Assembly (NCBI RefSeq): GCF_046630445.1
Contig: NC_092337.1
Span: 357,174,001 to 357,238,000, forward strand
Origin: Rutidosis leptorrhynchoides
Taxonomy: Eukaryota; Streptophyta; Magnoliopsida; Asterales; Asteraceae
Direction of reading: 5' to 3'
Length of the DNA: 64,000 nucleotides
Below the pieces are notes generated by a model. It saw only the letters and a program-made list of their open reading frames with translations. It did no database searches and had not been told where the DNA came from. The translations under genes and the position numbers were made by a program. Shown one piece after another: positions 1 to 10,739 of the stretch. Position 1 is the stretch's first letter, and each line of letters starts with the position of its first letter.

Positions 1-684
1 GGGTTACCGGAGAGAATCCAAGAAGATATAAGTTCACACGAGCCTGCCTCCATACAAAAGGCATGTAGAATGGCTCACAAACTAGTAAACCAGATTGAGG
101 AAAGAATTAAAGAACAGGCGACCGAAGAGACCAACGTGAAGTTAGTCAAAAGAAAGTGGGAGAAAAATGGTGATAAGAGTCACCAAAACAACAACAACTA
201 TCCCAACAATCGGAACATCAATCGCAACTACAACAAACGGCACAACAACAACAACAATAACAACAATAACTACAACAATCATCCCAACAACAATAACAAC
301 CGCAACAACAACAACAATCAGAAGCAGCTATGCCAAAGGTGTGAAAAGTATCACTCGGGGTTTTGCACCAAATTTTGCAACAATTGTAAAAGAAATGGTC
401 ATAGCGCGGTGAAGTGTGAGGTCTACGGACCAGGGGTTAACAGAATGACAGGAACAAATGGTGTCGGAACGAGTAATGGCGGAGCAAGTAGTGTCGGAGC
501 AAGTTATGCCAATGTAGTTTGTTATAAATGTGGAAAACCAGGCCACATTATTAGAAATTGCCCGAATCAGGAGAACACGAATGGACAAGGCCGCAGAAGA
601 GTTTTCAATATTAATGCGGCAGAGGCACAGGAAGACCCGGAGCTTGTTACGGGTACGTTTCTTATTGACAATAAATCTGCTTAA
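1..684 (+). pseudogene. A1 gag, C-terminal part with zinc knuckles
   Basis: The frame is open from base 1; the first Met is at 70 but the protein clearly starts upstream of the window. An Asn-rich tract covers about 180-320. It is followed by two CX2CX4HX4C zinc knuckles, CNNCKRNGHSAVKC and CYKCGKPGHIIRNC, typical of the nucleocapsid part of gag, which binds genomic RNA. The frame ends at TAA 682-684. The corresponding A2 codon is TAT (Tyr), so this stop is a mutation inside the gag-pol frame and not a natural end. Confidence 0.9.
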
Positions 685-1100
685 GTTTTATTTGATTCGG
701 GTGTGGATAGAAGCTATATGAGTAGAGATTTTTGTGCTAAATTAAGTTGTCCATTGATGCCATTGGATAGTAAATTTTTACTAGAATTAGCAAACGGTAA
801 ATTAATTTCAGCAGATTATATATGCCGGAATCGAGAAATTAAACTAGGTAGCGAAATATTTAAGATTGATTTGATACCAGTAGAGTTAGGGAGTTTTGAT
901 GTAATAGTTGGCATGGACTGGCTGAAGGAGATGAAAGCAGAGATCGTATGTTACAAAAATGCAATTCGCATTGTATGAGAAGAAGGAGAACCCTTAATGG
1001 TGTACGGAGAAAAGGGCAACATGAAGCTACATCTTATTAGTAATTTGAAGGCACAAAAACTAATAAGAAAAGGTTGCTATGCTGTTCTAGCACACACGTC
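685..1100 (+). pseudogene. A1 aspartic protease, broken
   Basis: This part continues the gag frame after the stop at 682. The active-site motif reads D-S-G-V-D at 694-708, where A2 and the family have D-S-G-A-D, so the conserved Ala is replaced by Val. The flap and GMDWL region typical of plant gypsy proteases is present near 913-930. A TGA at 976-978 stands where A2 has CGT. A frameshift near 1095-1105 then moves the downstream coding into another frame. The normal role would be to cleave the gag-pol polyprotein. Confidence 0.85.
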
Positions 1101-1842
1101 GAGAAAGTACAAACTGAAGAAAAGAGCATCAGTGATGTTCCCGTCGCAAAAGAATTTCCCGATGTATTTCCGAAAGAATTACCAGGATTACCCCCACATC
1201 GATCCGTTGAATTTCAAATAGACCTTGTACCAGGAGCTGCACCAATAGCTCGTGCTCCATACAGACTCGCACCCAGCGAAATGAAAGAATTACAAAGTCA
1301 GTTACAGGAACTTTTAGAGCGTGGTTTCATTCGACCAAGTACATCACCATGGGGAGCTCCTGTTCTGTTTGTGAAGAAGAAAGATGGTACATTCAGGTTG
1401 TGTATCGACTACCGAGAGTTGAACAAACTTACCATCAAGAACCACTACCCACTACCGAGAATCGACGACTTATTTGATCAACTACAAGGCTCGTCTGTTT
1501 ATTCGAAGATCGATTTACGTTCTGGATATCATCAAATGCGAGTAAAGGAGGATGATATTCCAAAAACTGATTTTAGGACGCGTTATGGTCATTACGAGTT
1601 TATGGTTATGCCATTTGGATTGACTAACGCACCAGCTGTGTTCATGGACCTTATGAACCGAGTGTGTGGGCCATATCATGACAAGTTTGTCATTGTTTTC
1701 ATCGATGACATACTTATTTACTCAAAGAATGATCAAGAGCACGAAGAACATTTGAGAAAAGTGCTAGAAGTATTGAGGAAATAAAAACTGTACGCTAAGT
1801 TTTCAAAGTGTGCATTTTGGTTAGAAGAAGTTCAACCGGTCA
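1101..1842 (+). pseudogene. A1 reverse transcriptase, N-terminal and palm part
   Basis: The RT blocks are in order: [20 protein letters not shown], then [12 protein letters not shown], then [17 protein letters not shown], then the catalytic box [10 protein letters not shown] with its Asp pair at 1704-1709. A TAA at 1782-1784 falls in the conserved [10 protein letters not shown] stretch. A deletion of a few bases around 1841, in the FLGHIVN block, shifts the frame. The enzyme would copy element RNA into DNA in the virus-like particle, but this copy cannot make it. Confidence 0.92.
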
Positions 1843-3385
1843 CATAGTGAACAAAGAAGGTATCCAGGTGGACCCGACAAAGATCAAAATCGTTGAAAAG
1901 TGGGAAACCCTAAAAACTCCGAAGCATATACGTCAATTTTTAGGATTGGCTGGTTACTACAGAAGATTCATCCAAGATTTCTCCAAAATAGCAAAACCCT
2001 TGACTGCATTAACGCATAAAGGGAAGAAATTTGAATGGAAGGATGAAGAAGAGAAGGCGTTTCAGTTATTGAAGAAAAAGCTAACTACGGCACCTATATT
2101 GTCATTGCCTGAAGGGAATGATGATTTTGTGATTTATTGTGATGCATCAAAGCAAGGTCTCGGTTGTGTATTAATGCAACGAACGAAGGTGATTGCTTAT
2201 GCGTCTAGACAATTGAAGATTCACGAGCAAAATTATACAACTCACGATTTGGAATTGGGTGCTGTTGTTTTTGTATTAAAGACTTGGAGGCATTATTTAT
2301 ATGGGGTCAAAAGTATTATATATACCGACCACAAAAGTCTCCAACATATATTTAATCAGAAGCAACTGAATATGAGACAACGCAGGTGGATTGAACTGTT
2401 GAATGATTATGATTTTGAGATTCGATACCACCTGGGGAAGGCGAATGTGGTAGCCGACGCTTTGAGTAGAAAGGACAGAGAACCTATACGGGTAAAAGCT
2501 ATGAATATAATTGTTAGTACTAACCTTACTACTCAAATAAAGGAGGCGCAACAGGGGGTTGTAAAAGAAGGAAAGTTGAAGAATGAGATACCCAAAGGAT
2601 CAGAGAAATATATTAATATTCGGGAAGATGGAACCCGATATAGGGCTGATAGAATTTGGGTACCAAGATTTGGAGATGTGAGAGAAATGGTACTTAAAGA
2701 AGCACATAAAACCAGATATTCAATACATCCCGGAGCGGGGAAGATGTATAAAGATCTCAAGAAACACTTTTGGTGGCCGGGTATGAAAGCCGATATTGCT
2801 AAATATGTAGGAGAATGTTTGGCGTGTTCTAAGGTCAAAGCTAAATATCAGAAACCATCAGGTCTACTACAACAACCTGAAATCCCGGAATGGAAATGGG
2901 AAAACATTACCATGGATTTCATTACTAAATTGCCAAGGACTGCAAGTGGTTATGATACTATTTGGGTAATAGTTGATCGTCTCACCAAGTCAGCACACTT
3001 CCTGCCAGTGAGAGAAGATGACAAAATGGAAAAGTTGGCGCGATTGTATTTGAAGGAGGTTGTCTCCAGACATGGAATACCTGTCTCTATTATCTCTGAT
3101 AGGGATGGTAGATTTGTTTCAAGGTTCTGGCAGACATTGCAACAAGCATTGAGGACTCGTCTAGACATGAGTACTGCCTATCATCCACAAACTGATGGGC
3201 AGAGCGAAAGGACGATACAAATGCTTGAAGACATGCTACGAGCATGTGTTATTGATTTCGAAAACAGTTGGGATCGACACCTACTGTTAGCAGAATTTTC
3301 CTACAACAACAGTTATCATTCTAGTATTGAGATATCGCCGTTTGAGGCACTTTATGGTAGAAAGTGCAGGTCTCCGATTTGTTAG
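1843..3385 (+). pseudogene. A1 RT C-terminus, RNase H and integrase core
   Basis: This is an open stretch of about 510 codons after the frameshift. It holds the RT thumb, an RNase H domain ([26 protein letters not shown]), the zinc-binding region of integrase ([30 protein letters not shown]) and the catalytic core. The DDE residues are visible in [16 protein letters not shown] and QSERTIQ. The frame ends at TAG 3383-3385, where the family has Trp in CWNEVG, so the stop is a TGG to TAG change. Confidence 0.92.
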
Positions 3386-3979
3386 AATGAAGTGGGGGAT
3401 TGACAGATTACGGGTCCGGAGATAATACAAGAAACTACCGAGAAAATCATCCAAATTCAACAACGATTGAAAACCGCCCAGAGTCGACAAAAGAGCTATG
3501 CGGACAGTAAAAGAAAAGATATAGAGTTTGAAATTGGAGAAATGGTCATGCTTAAGGTTTCACCTTGGAAAGGCGTTGTTTGATTTGGTAAACGGGGGAA
3601 ACTAAATCCAAGGTACATTGGACCATTCAAGATTATAGATCGTGTCGGACCAGTAGCTTACCAACTGGAGCTACCTCAACAACTCGCGGCTGTACATAAC
3701 ACTTTCCACATCTCGAATTTGAAGAAATGTTTTGCTAAAGAAGATCTCACTATTCCGTTGGATGAAATCCAAATCAATGAAAAACTTCAGTTCATTGAAG
3801 AACCCGTCGAAATAATGGATCGTGAGGTTAAGAGACTTAAGAAAAACAAGATACCGATTGTTAAGGTTCGATGGAATGCTCATAGAGGACCCGAGTTCAC
3901 CTGGGAGCGTGAAGATCAGATGAAGAAGAAATACCCGCATCTATTTCCAGAAGATTCGTCAACACCTTCAACAGCTTAA
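3386..3979 (+). pseudogene. A1 integrase C-terminus and chromodomain
   Basis: This segment continues the integrase in the same frame, with stops at about 3401 and 3582. The GPY/F-type module is seen at [14 protein letters not shown]. After it comes a chromodomain-like block ([38 protein letters not shown]) that ends at TAA 3977-3979. In chromoviruses this domain guides integration towards particular chromatin. The 34 bases between the stop and the LTR include the family motif GGGACGAAATTTATTT. Confidence 0.9.
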
Positions 3980-4013
3980 AATTTCGGGACGAAATTTATT
4001 TAACGTGTAGGTA

Positions 4014-7000
4014 CTGTAGTGACCCGAACTTTTCCATGTTTATATATATTAATTGAGATTGATATTTACATGACTAAATGTTTCCAACATGTTAAGTAAT
4101 CAAACTTGTTAAGACTTGATTAATTGAAATAGGTTTCATATAGACAATTGACCACCTAAGTTGACCGGTGATTCACGAACGTTAAAACTTGTAAAAACTA
4201 TACGATGACATATATATGGTTATATATATAGTTAACATGATTTTATTATAAGTAGGTATCTCATTAGGTATTTTAACAATGTGTTATATACATAAAAATG
4301 AGACTATTAAATTAAGAAACTCGAAAACGATATATATAACGATTATCGTTATAACAACGTCTTACTAGGTACATATGAATCATATTAAGATATTGATACA
4401 CTTGGTTAATTATGTTAAATGATAAGTAAATATATCATTAAGTGTATTAACAATGAACTACATATGTAAAAATAAGACTACTAACTTAATGATTTCGAAA
4501 CGAGACATATATGTAACGATTATCGTTGTAACGACATTTAACTGTATATATATCATACTAAGATATATTATATATCATAATATCATGATAATGTAACAAT
4601 TTAACATCTCATTTGATATAATAAACAATAGGTTAACAATATTTAACAAGATCGTTAACCTAAAGGTTTCAAAACAACATTTACATGTAACGACTAACGA
4701 TGACTTAACGACTCAGTTAAAATGTATATACATGTAGTGTTTTAATATGTATTCATACACTTTTGAAAGACTTCAAAACATATATCAAAATACTTCTACT
4801 TAACAAAAATGCTTACAAATACATCCTCGTTCAGTTTCATCAACAATTCTACTCGTATGCACCCGTATTCGTACTCGTATAATACACAGCTTTTAGATGT
4901 ATGTACTATTGGTATATACACTCTAATGATCAGCTCTTAGCAGTCCATGTGAGTCACCTAACACATGTGGGAACCATCATTTGGCAACTAGCATGAAATA
5001 TCTCATAAAATTACAAAAATATGAGTAATCATTCATGACTTATTTATATGAAAACAAAATTACACATCCTTTATATCTAATCCATATACCAACGACCAAA
5101 AATACCTACAAACACTTTTATTCTTCAATTTTCTTCATCTAAGTGATCTCTCTCAAGTTCTATCTTCAAGTTCTAAGTGTTCTTCATAAATTCCATAAGT
5201 ATAGTTTCATAAAAATCAAGAATACTTCCAAGTTTGCAAGTCTACTTCCAAGCTTTCTAATCCATTCCAAGTAATCATATAAGATCAAGGAACCTTTGTT
5301 ATTTATAGTAGGTTATCTTTCTAATTCAAGGTAATATTCATATTCAAACTTTGATTCAATTTCTACAACTATAACAATCTTATTTCAAGTGAAAATCTTA
5401 CTTGAACTGTTTTCGTGTCATGATTCAGTTTCAAGAACTTTCAAGCCATCCAAGGATCCTTTGAAGCTAGATCCATTTTTCTCATTTCCAGGGGGTTTTA
5501 TCCAGAAAACTTGAGGCAGTAATGATGTTCATAACATCATTCGATTCTTACATATAAAGCTATCTTATTCGAAGGTTTAAACTTGTAATCACTAAAACAT
5601 AGTTTAGTTAATTCTAAACTTGTTCACAAATAAAAGTTAATTCTTCTAACTTGACTTTTAAAATCAACTAAACACATGTTATATATCTATATGATATGCT
5701 AACTTAATGATTTAAAACCTGAAAACACGATGAACACCATAAAATCGGATATACGCCGTCGTAGTGAAACCGGGGGCTGTTTTGGTTTGGATAATTAAAA
5801 ACTATGATAAACTTTGATTTAAAAGTTGTTCTTATGGGAAAATGATTTTTCTTATGAACATGAAACTATATCCAAAAATCATGGTTCAAAGTGGAAGTAT
5901 GTTTTCCAAAATGGTCATCTAGACGTCGTTCTTTCGACTGTAATGACTACCTTTACAAAAATGACTTGTAACCTGTAATTCCGACTATAAACTTATACTT
6001 TTTCTGTATAGATTCATAAAGTTAAGTTCAATATGAAACCATAGCAATTTGATTCACTCAAAACGGATTTAAAATGAAGAAGTTATGGGTAAAACAAGAT
6101 TGGTTATTTTTGCTTGTTGTAACTACGTGAAAATTGGTAACAAATCTATATTAATCATATCCTAGCTAACTTATATTGTATTATACATGTATTCTAATAT
6201 ATTATGTAATCTTGGGATACCATAGACACGTATACAAATGTTTTGACATATCATATCGACCCATCTATATATATTTTTTGGAACAACCATAGACATTCTA
6301 TATGCAGTAATGTTGGAGTTAGCTATACAGGGTTGAGGTTGATTCCAAAAATATATATAGTTTGAGTTGTGATCTATCCTGAGACGTGTATACACTGGGT
6401 CATGGATTGATTCAAGATAATATATATCGATTTATTTCTGTACATCTAATTATGGACAACTAGTTGTAGGTTACTAACAAGGACAGCTGACTTAATAAAC
6501 TTAAAACAGTAAAACGTATTAAAAATGTTGTAAATATATTTTGAACATACTTTGATATATATGTACATATTTGTTATAGGTTCGTGAATCGACCAGTGGC
6601 CAAGTCTTACTTCCCGACGAAGTAAAAAATCAGTGAAAGTGAGTTATAGTCCCACTTTTAAAATCTAATATTTTTGGGATGAGAATACATGAAGGTTTTA
6701 TAAATGATTTACAAAATAGACACAAGTACGTGAAACTACATTCTATGGTTGAATTATCGAAATCGAATATGCCCCTTTTTATTAAGTCTGGTAATCTAAG
6801 AATTAGGGAACAGACACCATAATTGACGCGAATCCTAAAGATAGATCTATTGGGCCTAACAAACCCCATCCAAAGTACCGGATGCTTTAGTACTTCGAAA
6901 TTTATATCATATCTGAAGGGTGTCTCGGAATGATGGGGATATTCTTATATATGCATCTTATTAATGTCGATTACCAGGTGTTCACCATATGAATGATTTT

Positions 7001-7472
7001 TATCTCTATGTATGGGATGTATATTGAAATATGAAATCTTGTGGTCTATTATTATGATTTGATAATATATAGGTTAAACCTATAACTCACCAACATTTTT
7101 GTTGACGTTTTAAGCATGTTTATTCTCAGGTGATTATTAAGAGCTTCCGCTGTTGCATACTAAAATAAGGACAAGATTTGGAGTCCATGCTTGTATGATA
7201 TTATGTAAAAACTGCATTCAAGAAACTTATTTTTGATGTAATATATTCTTATTGTAAACCATTATGTAATGGTCGTGTGTAAACGGTATATTTTAGATTA
7301 TCATTATTTGATAATCTACGTAATGCTTTTAAACCTTTATCGATAAAATAAAGGTTATGGTTGTTTTAAAAATGAATGCAGTCTTTGAAAAACGTCTCAT
7401 ATCGAGGTCAAAACCTCGCGACGAAATCAATTAATATGGAACGTTTATAATCAATATGAACGGGACATTTCA
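4014..7472 (+). repeat. 3' LTR of A1 (3459 bp)
   Basis: It begins TGTAGTGACCCGAAC and ends GGGACATTTCA, so it has TG...CA ends. The same sequence recurs at 56955-59794 as the 5' LTR of A2. A1 is about 620 bp longer. One difference is an extra partial repeat near 4240-4545. The other is a block at about 6018-6440 that A2 lacks. No protein is encoded. The end of the LTR supplies an ATG (7456) that fuses by chance to the host frame. Confidence 0.95.
4239..4545 (+). repeat. Imperfect tandem duplication inside the A1 LTR
   Basis: Two related blocks, about 4239-4358 and 4419-4543, each contain a run like ATTAACAATG, then AAATTAAG or ACTTAATG, then ATAACGATTATCGTT. The A2 LTR has only one such block (about 57180-57310). 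The duplication is therefore specific to A1, or was lost from A2, after the copies separated. Confidence 0.7.
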
Positions 7473-7965
7473 ATTTGCTCCATTTACTGTTAATGGTCAT
7501 GATTACTTGAATGGTTATTATTTAGCCGATGGGATTTACCCAGATTGGGCAACATTAATCAAGGTGTATTCGACACCAACAGATGAGCCACGTGCAAAAT
7601 TTAAACAATTTCAAGAAAGCGCACGTAAGGATGTCAAGAGAATATTCGGTGTTCTCCAAGGTAGATTCCATATTCTACACATGGCTGGACGACCACATAG
7701 TGTGAACACGTTAAGACGAATATTGTATTGTTATGTGTTCTTGCACAACATGATAGTCGAGGATAACAGGTTTAACATTACATGGCTCGAGGAAGAATTA
7801 CTTGCCACTGATGAAGCAAATCCTAACTACGTAAGGAATCGATCTACAAGTCGTGATGTACGAGAACAAGAAATACCAGATAGAAACGTTCATGACCAAC
7901 TTCGACATGATCTTACTGAACACATTTGGAGCCTTCCCCCAAACTTTAGAACTATGAATGCTTAA
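7473..7965 (+). pseudogene. PIF/Harbinger transposase fragment (HARBI1/ALP1-like), 3' end
   Basis: The encoded peptide (FAPFTVNGHDYLNGYYLADG, then IYPDWATLIK, later KDVKRIFGVLQGRF and YCYVFLHNMIVED) is the C-terminal half of the DDE_Tnp_4 nuclease family. That family covers PIF/Harbinger transposases and domesticated ALP1/HARBI1-like proteins. It ends at TAA 7963-7965. The 5' half was separated by insertion of element A1, whose LTR ends at 7472 in the middle of the coding sequence. The upstream half is not in the window. I cannot tell whether this was an active transposase or a domesticated gene. Confidence 0.85.
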
Positions 7966-8079
7966 ATTGTGTCATTGTTGTATTTTGTATTTCAATAAAT
8001 TGTTGTATTTTAATAAATTGTGTAATTTTAATTTTCAACAAATCGTGTAATTTCAACATTGGATTCGTTCAAACATACT

Positions 8080-8199
8080 CAACAGAGATGCTCTGTAATA
8101 AAGTTGTGTTGAGCAGAGATGCTATGTATAAAGTTTTTTTGAGCAGAGATGCTCCATATAAAGTTGTGTTGAGCAGAGATGCTCTGTTAAAAGCTGTAT
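8080..8199 (+). repeat. 30-bp tandem repeat, four units
   Basis: Four imperfect units with a period of 30 bp carry the core GAGCAGAGATGCTCTGTATA followed by AAGTTGTGTT. A flanking motif, TTGGATTCGTTCAAAC, occurs both before (about 8059) and after (about 8253) the array. The array sits between the transposase fragment and the promoter of the next ORF. Confidence 0.85.
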
Positions 8200-8279
8200 T
8201 CCACTATTACTTTATTAAAGCTGTATTCAACATGTGTTTTTAATTCAAACATTGGATTCGTTCAAACAAGTGCTACCCC

Positions 8280-8287
8280 TATAAATA
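8280..8287 (+). promoter_or_regulatory. TATA box upstream of the 8371 ORF
   Basis: TATAAATA lies in the context CCCCTATAAATACAACCCC, about 80 bases before the ORF. It is followed by a pyrimidine/AC-rich stretch (CAAACACTTATCTCTCTAC) that looks like a plant 5' untranslated leader. The spacing fits transcription starting near 8310-8320. Confidence 0.55.
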
Positions 8288-8361
8288 CAACCCCTCAATT
8301 GTTAACAAACCACACCTCAAACACTTATCTCTCTACTAAATCTAAAATTTATAAGTTCAAA

Positions 8362-8775
8362 ATGTCTTAGATGAATGTTATGCTTCAAGTTAACTATGGT
8401 GGGGAATTCGACCGCGAGGTCAAGAATTACTCCACCGTCAATTCTAAACAGAGGGAGTATTGCATGAATGTCCGAAATTATCGGTTGTCTGAACTACTTG
8501 ATTTTCTCAAAGAGGACATACCTCTTGCATTCTCACAAGTGTGGTTCTTCAAGGAACCCAATGTTCCAGCCAGTCTTCTTAAAGATGAAGAAGACTGGAC
8601 CATGCTTGTGGGTCGACCAGTGACCATCAACAAAATCATCAAGTTGTATATCGAGTTTCGGGATGAGAGCGAAAACATTGTGTCTGATGAAGAGGACTAC
8701 GTGCCCTCCGGGCCACAATACGACACGGACGACAAATTCTATTCATCTGATTCTCCTGATCTCAATGATTTCTAA
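8362..8775 (+). pseudogene. Unrecognised acidic-tailed small protein, possibly transposon-derived
   Basis: The leader-proximal ATG at 8362 is followed one codon later by TAG (8368-8370). The next ATG (8371) opens 134 codons, ending at TAA 8773-8775. The N-terminal 90 residues (for example MLQVNYGGEFDREVKNY, VWFFKEPNVPAS, IIKLYIEFRDE) weakly resemble the PB1-like N-terminal domain of plant Mutator-like transposases. The last 40 residues are rich in Asp, Glu and Ser (SDEEDYVPSGPQYDTDDKF). I do not recognise the gene with confidence. It could be a second ORF of the Harbinger element upstream, a MULE remnant, or a host gene. Confidence 0.45.
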
Positions 8776-8914
8776 ATGTTTTGTTGTATTATCATTGTTT
8801 ATTATCGTTGTTTAGCTTTCGTTGTTATTGTGTTTAATCTTTAGTTTCAAAAATTGTAACCGTGATGTTGTTTTAATAAAAGTGACGTTAAAAAAAAATT
8901 AGTGATTTATATTT

Positions 8915-8915
<1 letters not shown>

Positions 8916-9010
<95 letters not shown>
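8916..9010 (+). repeat. (TAA)n microsatellite
   Basis: About 95 bp of uninterrupted TAA trinucleotides follow the small ORF. Their length will be polymorphic. Confidence 0.95.
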
Positions 9011-9568
9011 TAAAAATGAAAAATTAAAATTAAAATTAACTCATCACATAACCATCACGCCCACCACTACAAACTCCATCACGCCCTCACCCCCATCACA
9101 TTTGCCAACTCTGCACTATATCCCACAAAAACCTAAAAAAAAACCCATCACCCCCATCACCACTAAATAAAGTCTTATATGCTTTTACTTATTGTTTGTT
9201 AGTTTTTAGCTTTGTTGTTCATGAAATATAAATATCGTTATGTATGTATAATTTATTTGCTTCTTATTTAGCAAAATAACGATAACTTATATAGAAACGA
9301 AAACATTTTCAAAACGAAAATGTCATCAACCAAAAGATACAAAATAAAACCCGACATGGCTCATACCTATAAAGCAACAAAATACCATAAACTATCTATA
9401 ACTGAGCTTTAACGTATATCAACCAAGCCTCAACGAAACGAGCAATAAGAGCACGAAATTACAATCAAACGAAAAGAGAAAAAAAAAATGACTAAAAACT
9501 ATCGCCGCCAATGAGACCCGCTCTTTCATTTTACCATTTACCGTATCGCGTCTAATATATTTGCTCGA
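9011..9568. other. Non-coding stretch with a C-rich patch
   Basis: No gene is visible on either strand. A patch at about 9040-9170 is rich in CCATCAC and CCCCCATCAC motifs on the plus strand. The rest is A+T-rich unique-looking sequence. Confidence 0.5.
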
Positions 9569-9727
9569 TCAGTTTTCAAACTTGTAAAATAACACATTAG
9601 CCGAAGCATCGCCAAGTAAGATAGCTGTTGAAGGAGCTAACATACACCGATCCACGAGTCCTTGAAAAAAACCTTCATCATTCAAGTCCTTAAAATAACA
9701 CGTTAACGACGTCCTGTTTGCTGAAAG
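9569..9727 (-). CDS. Candidate terminal exon of an unrecognised host gene
   Basis: On the minus strand an acceptor-like site (TCTAATTTGTGTAG) is followed by 52 codons and a stop (complement of 9569-9571). They encode a protein-like stretch that contains FKDLNDEGFFQGLVDRCML and AILLGDASANVLFYKFEN. The composition is clearly less A+T-biased than the flanks. I do not recognise the family. Upstream exons, if any, would lie beyond the LINE insertion at about 10196, in which case the LINE sits in an intron. The evidence is a single open exon with a plausible splice site, so this call is weak. Confidence 0.3.
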   Translation of the reverse strand, partial: LSANRTSLTCYFKDLNDEGFFQGLVDRCMLAPSTAILLGDASANVLFYKFEN

Positions 9728-10195
9728 CTACACAAATTAGATTAGTGTGAACCTTTCATTATAGTTGCATATTTTCTTTATGAATTAGATTTTTATTTTT
9801 GTTTTACAAACTATTTTTAAAAAAAAAAAAATTCATGTTAAACTTAACTTAATTTATATAAGATATATATCTATAATTCAAATAGTCTTTTTCATTGTGG
9901 TGAAACTAATTTAATTTAACATGTAAGGTTTCTATTCATGTTAAACCCAGATTTAAAAGCTATTTAACATGTCGACGGAACTTTGATCATTTATGGGGGG
10001 TTATGTAATGTTTTTTTTTAAACATTTAGAAAATCATTACATTTTCCCAAATAGGTTATTTTTTATATTTAACCAAAAGAAAAAACTTCAAAAATAATTA
10101 AAATCTGTGTATAGGTCACATTAAAACTGTATTGATAAAACGAAATGATTAAAAACTGAATAGTTCAAAATTTGAATGATTATAATAAAAGTGAT
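9728..10195. other. A+T-rich non-coding stretch before the LINE
   Basis: No ORF or repeat is recognisable. It ends with AAAAGTGAT (10187-10195). The same 9 bases recur after the LINE poly-A tail at 54388-54396, so this may be the left target-site copy of the LINE. Confidence 0.5.
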
Positions 10196-10739
10196 GATCA
10201 TGGTGATTATGGTGAATATTAACAGGGAGGATGCGAATTATTTCAACTTATTTGTTAGTGGTGCATGTTTGGAGGATATTCCTTTGGGAGGTCGAAATTT
10301 TACGTGGATGAATAAGATGGCTTCTAAAATGAGTCACATTGACAGAGTAATGGTTACTCATAATGTGCTGCAGGTGTTTTATGACATGATCCTAGAAGCT
10401 TTATCGCGACAATACTCGGATCATTTTTCAATTTTGTTTCACAACTCTAACTTGGACTTTGGTCCAATTCCATTCAAACTCTTTCACTCTTAGTATGATA
10501 TGACAGGTTTTGATGATGTGGTGAAAGAGACAATCTCAGGTGAGGCATATGCTGAAACGGTTGATTTTAATGATAAGCTGAAAGTTCTAAAGGCATCCAT
10601 CAAGCCATGGGTGAATAATAGAAAGTCTCAGGAGAAGTCTAGAACAGTTACTATTCACGCGCAGGTGGCAATATTGAGCAGAGAATTGATTAGAATGTTG
10701 CTTCAGTTTCGGATAGGGAAGAACGAAAAATTCTTTTAA
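10196..10739 (+). pseudogene. LINE endonuclease C-terminal part and linker
   Basis: The translation shows NREDANYFNLFVSGACLEDI, then PLGGRNFTWMNKMASKMSHI, then DRVM and QYSDHFSIL. This matches the end of the AP-endonuclease domain of plant L1 elements (LGGRxFTW, K-x-DR and SDH motifs). In an active LINE this domain nicks the target DNA to prime reverse transcription. A stop at 10491-10493 interrupts the frame, and the linker goes on to a stop at 10737-10739. Confidence 0.8.

Larger units (their letters stand above)
1..7472 (+). mobile_element. Ty3/gypsy chromovirus A1 (Tekay-like), 3' part
   Basis: This is the 3' part of an LTR retrotransposon whose 5' end lies outside the window. It runs gag end, protease, reverse transcriptase, RNase H, integrase, chromodomain and then a 3.46-kb 3' LTR. 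The domain order, the C-terminal chromodomain and the long LTR fit the Tekay/Del chromovirus lineage. The frame is broken by several stops and at least two frameshifts, so the copy is dead. Its LTR and coding sequence match the element starting at 56955. The 3' LTR ends inside a PIF/Harbinger transposase fragment, so that fragment was the target. Confidence 0.93.

Noticed and set aside
167-412. Thr-rich ORF in another frame of A1 gag
   Set aside because: It is a shadow frame of the AAC-rich tract (ACA/ACC read as Thr).
7456-7472. LTR-encoded start codon fused to the Harbinger fragment as a new gene
   Set aside because: The ATG is the chance end of the A1 LTR and is in frame by accident; no evidence of a transcript.
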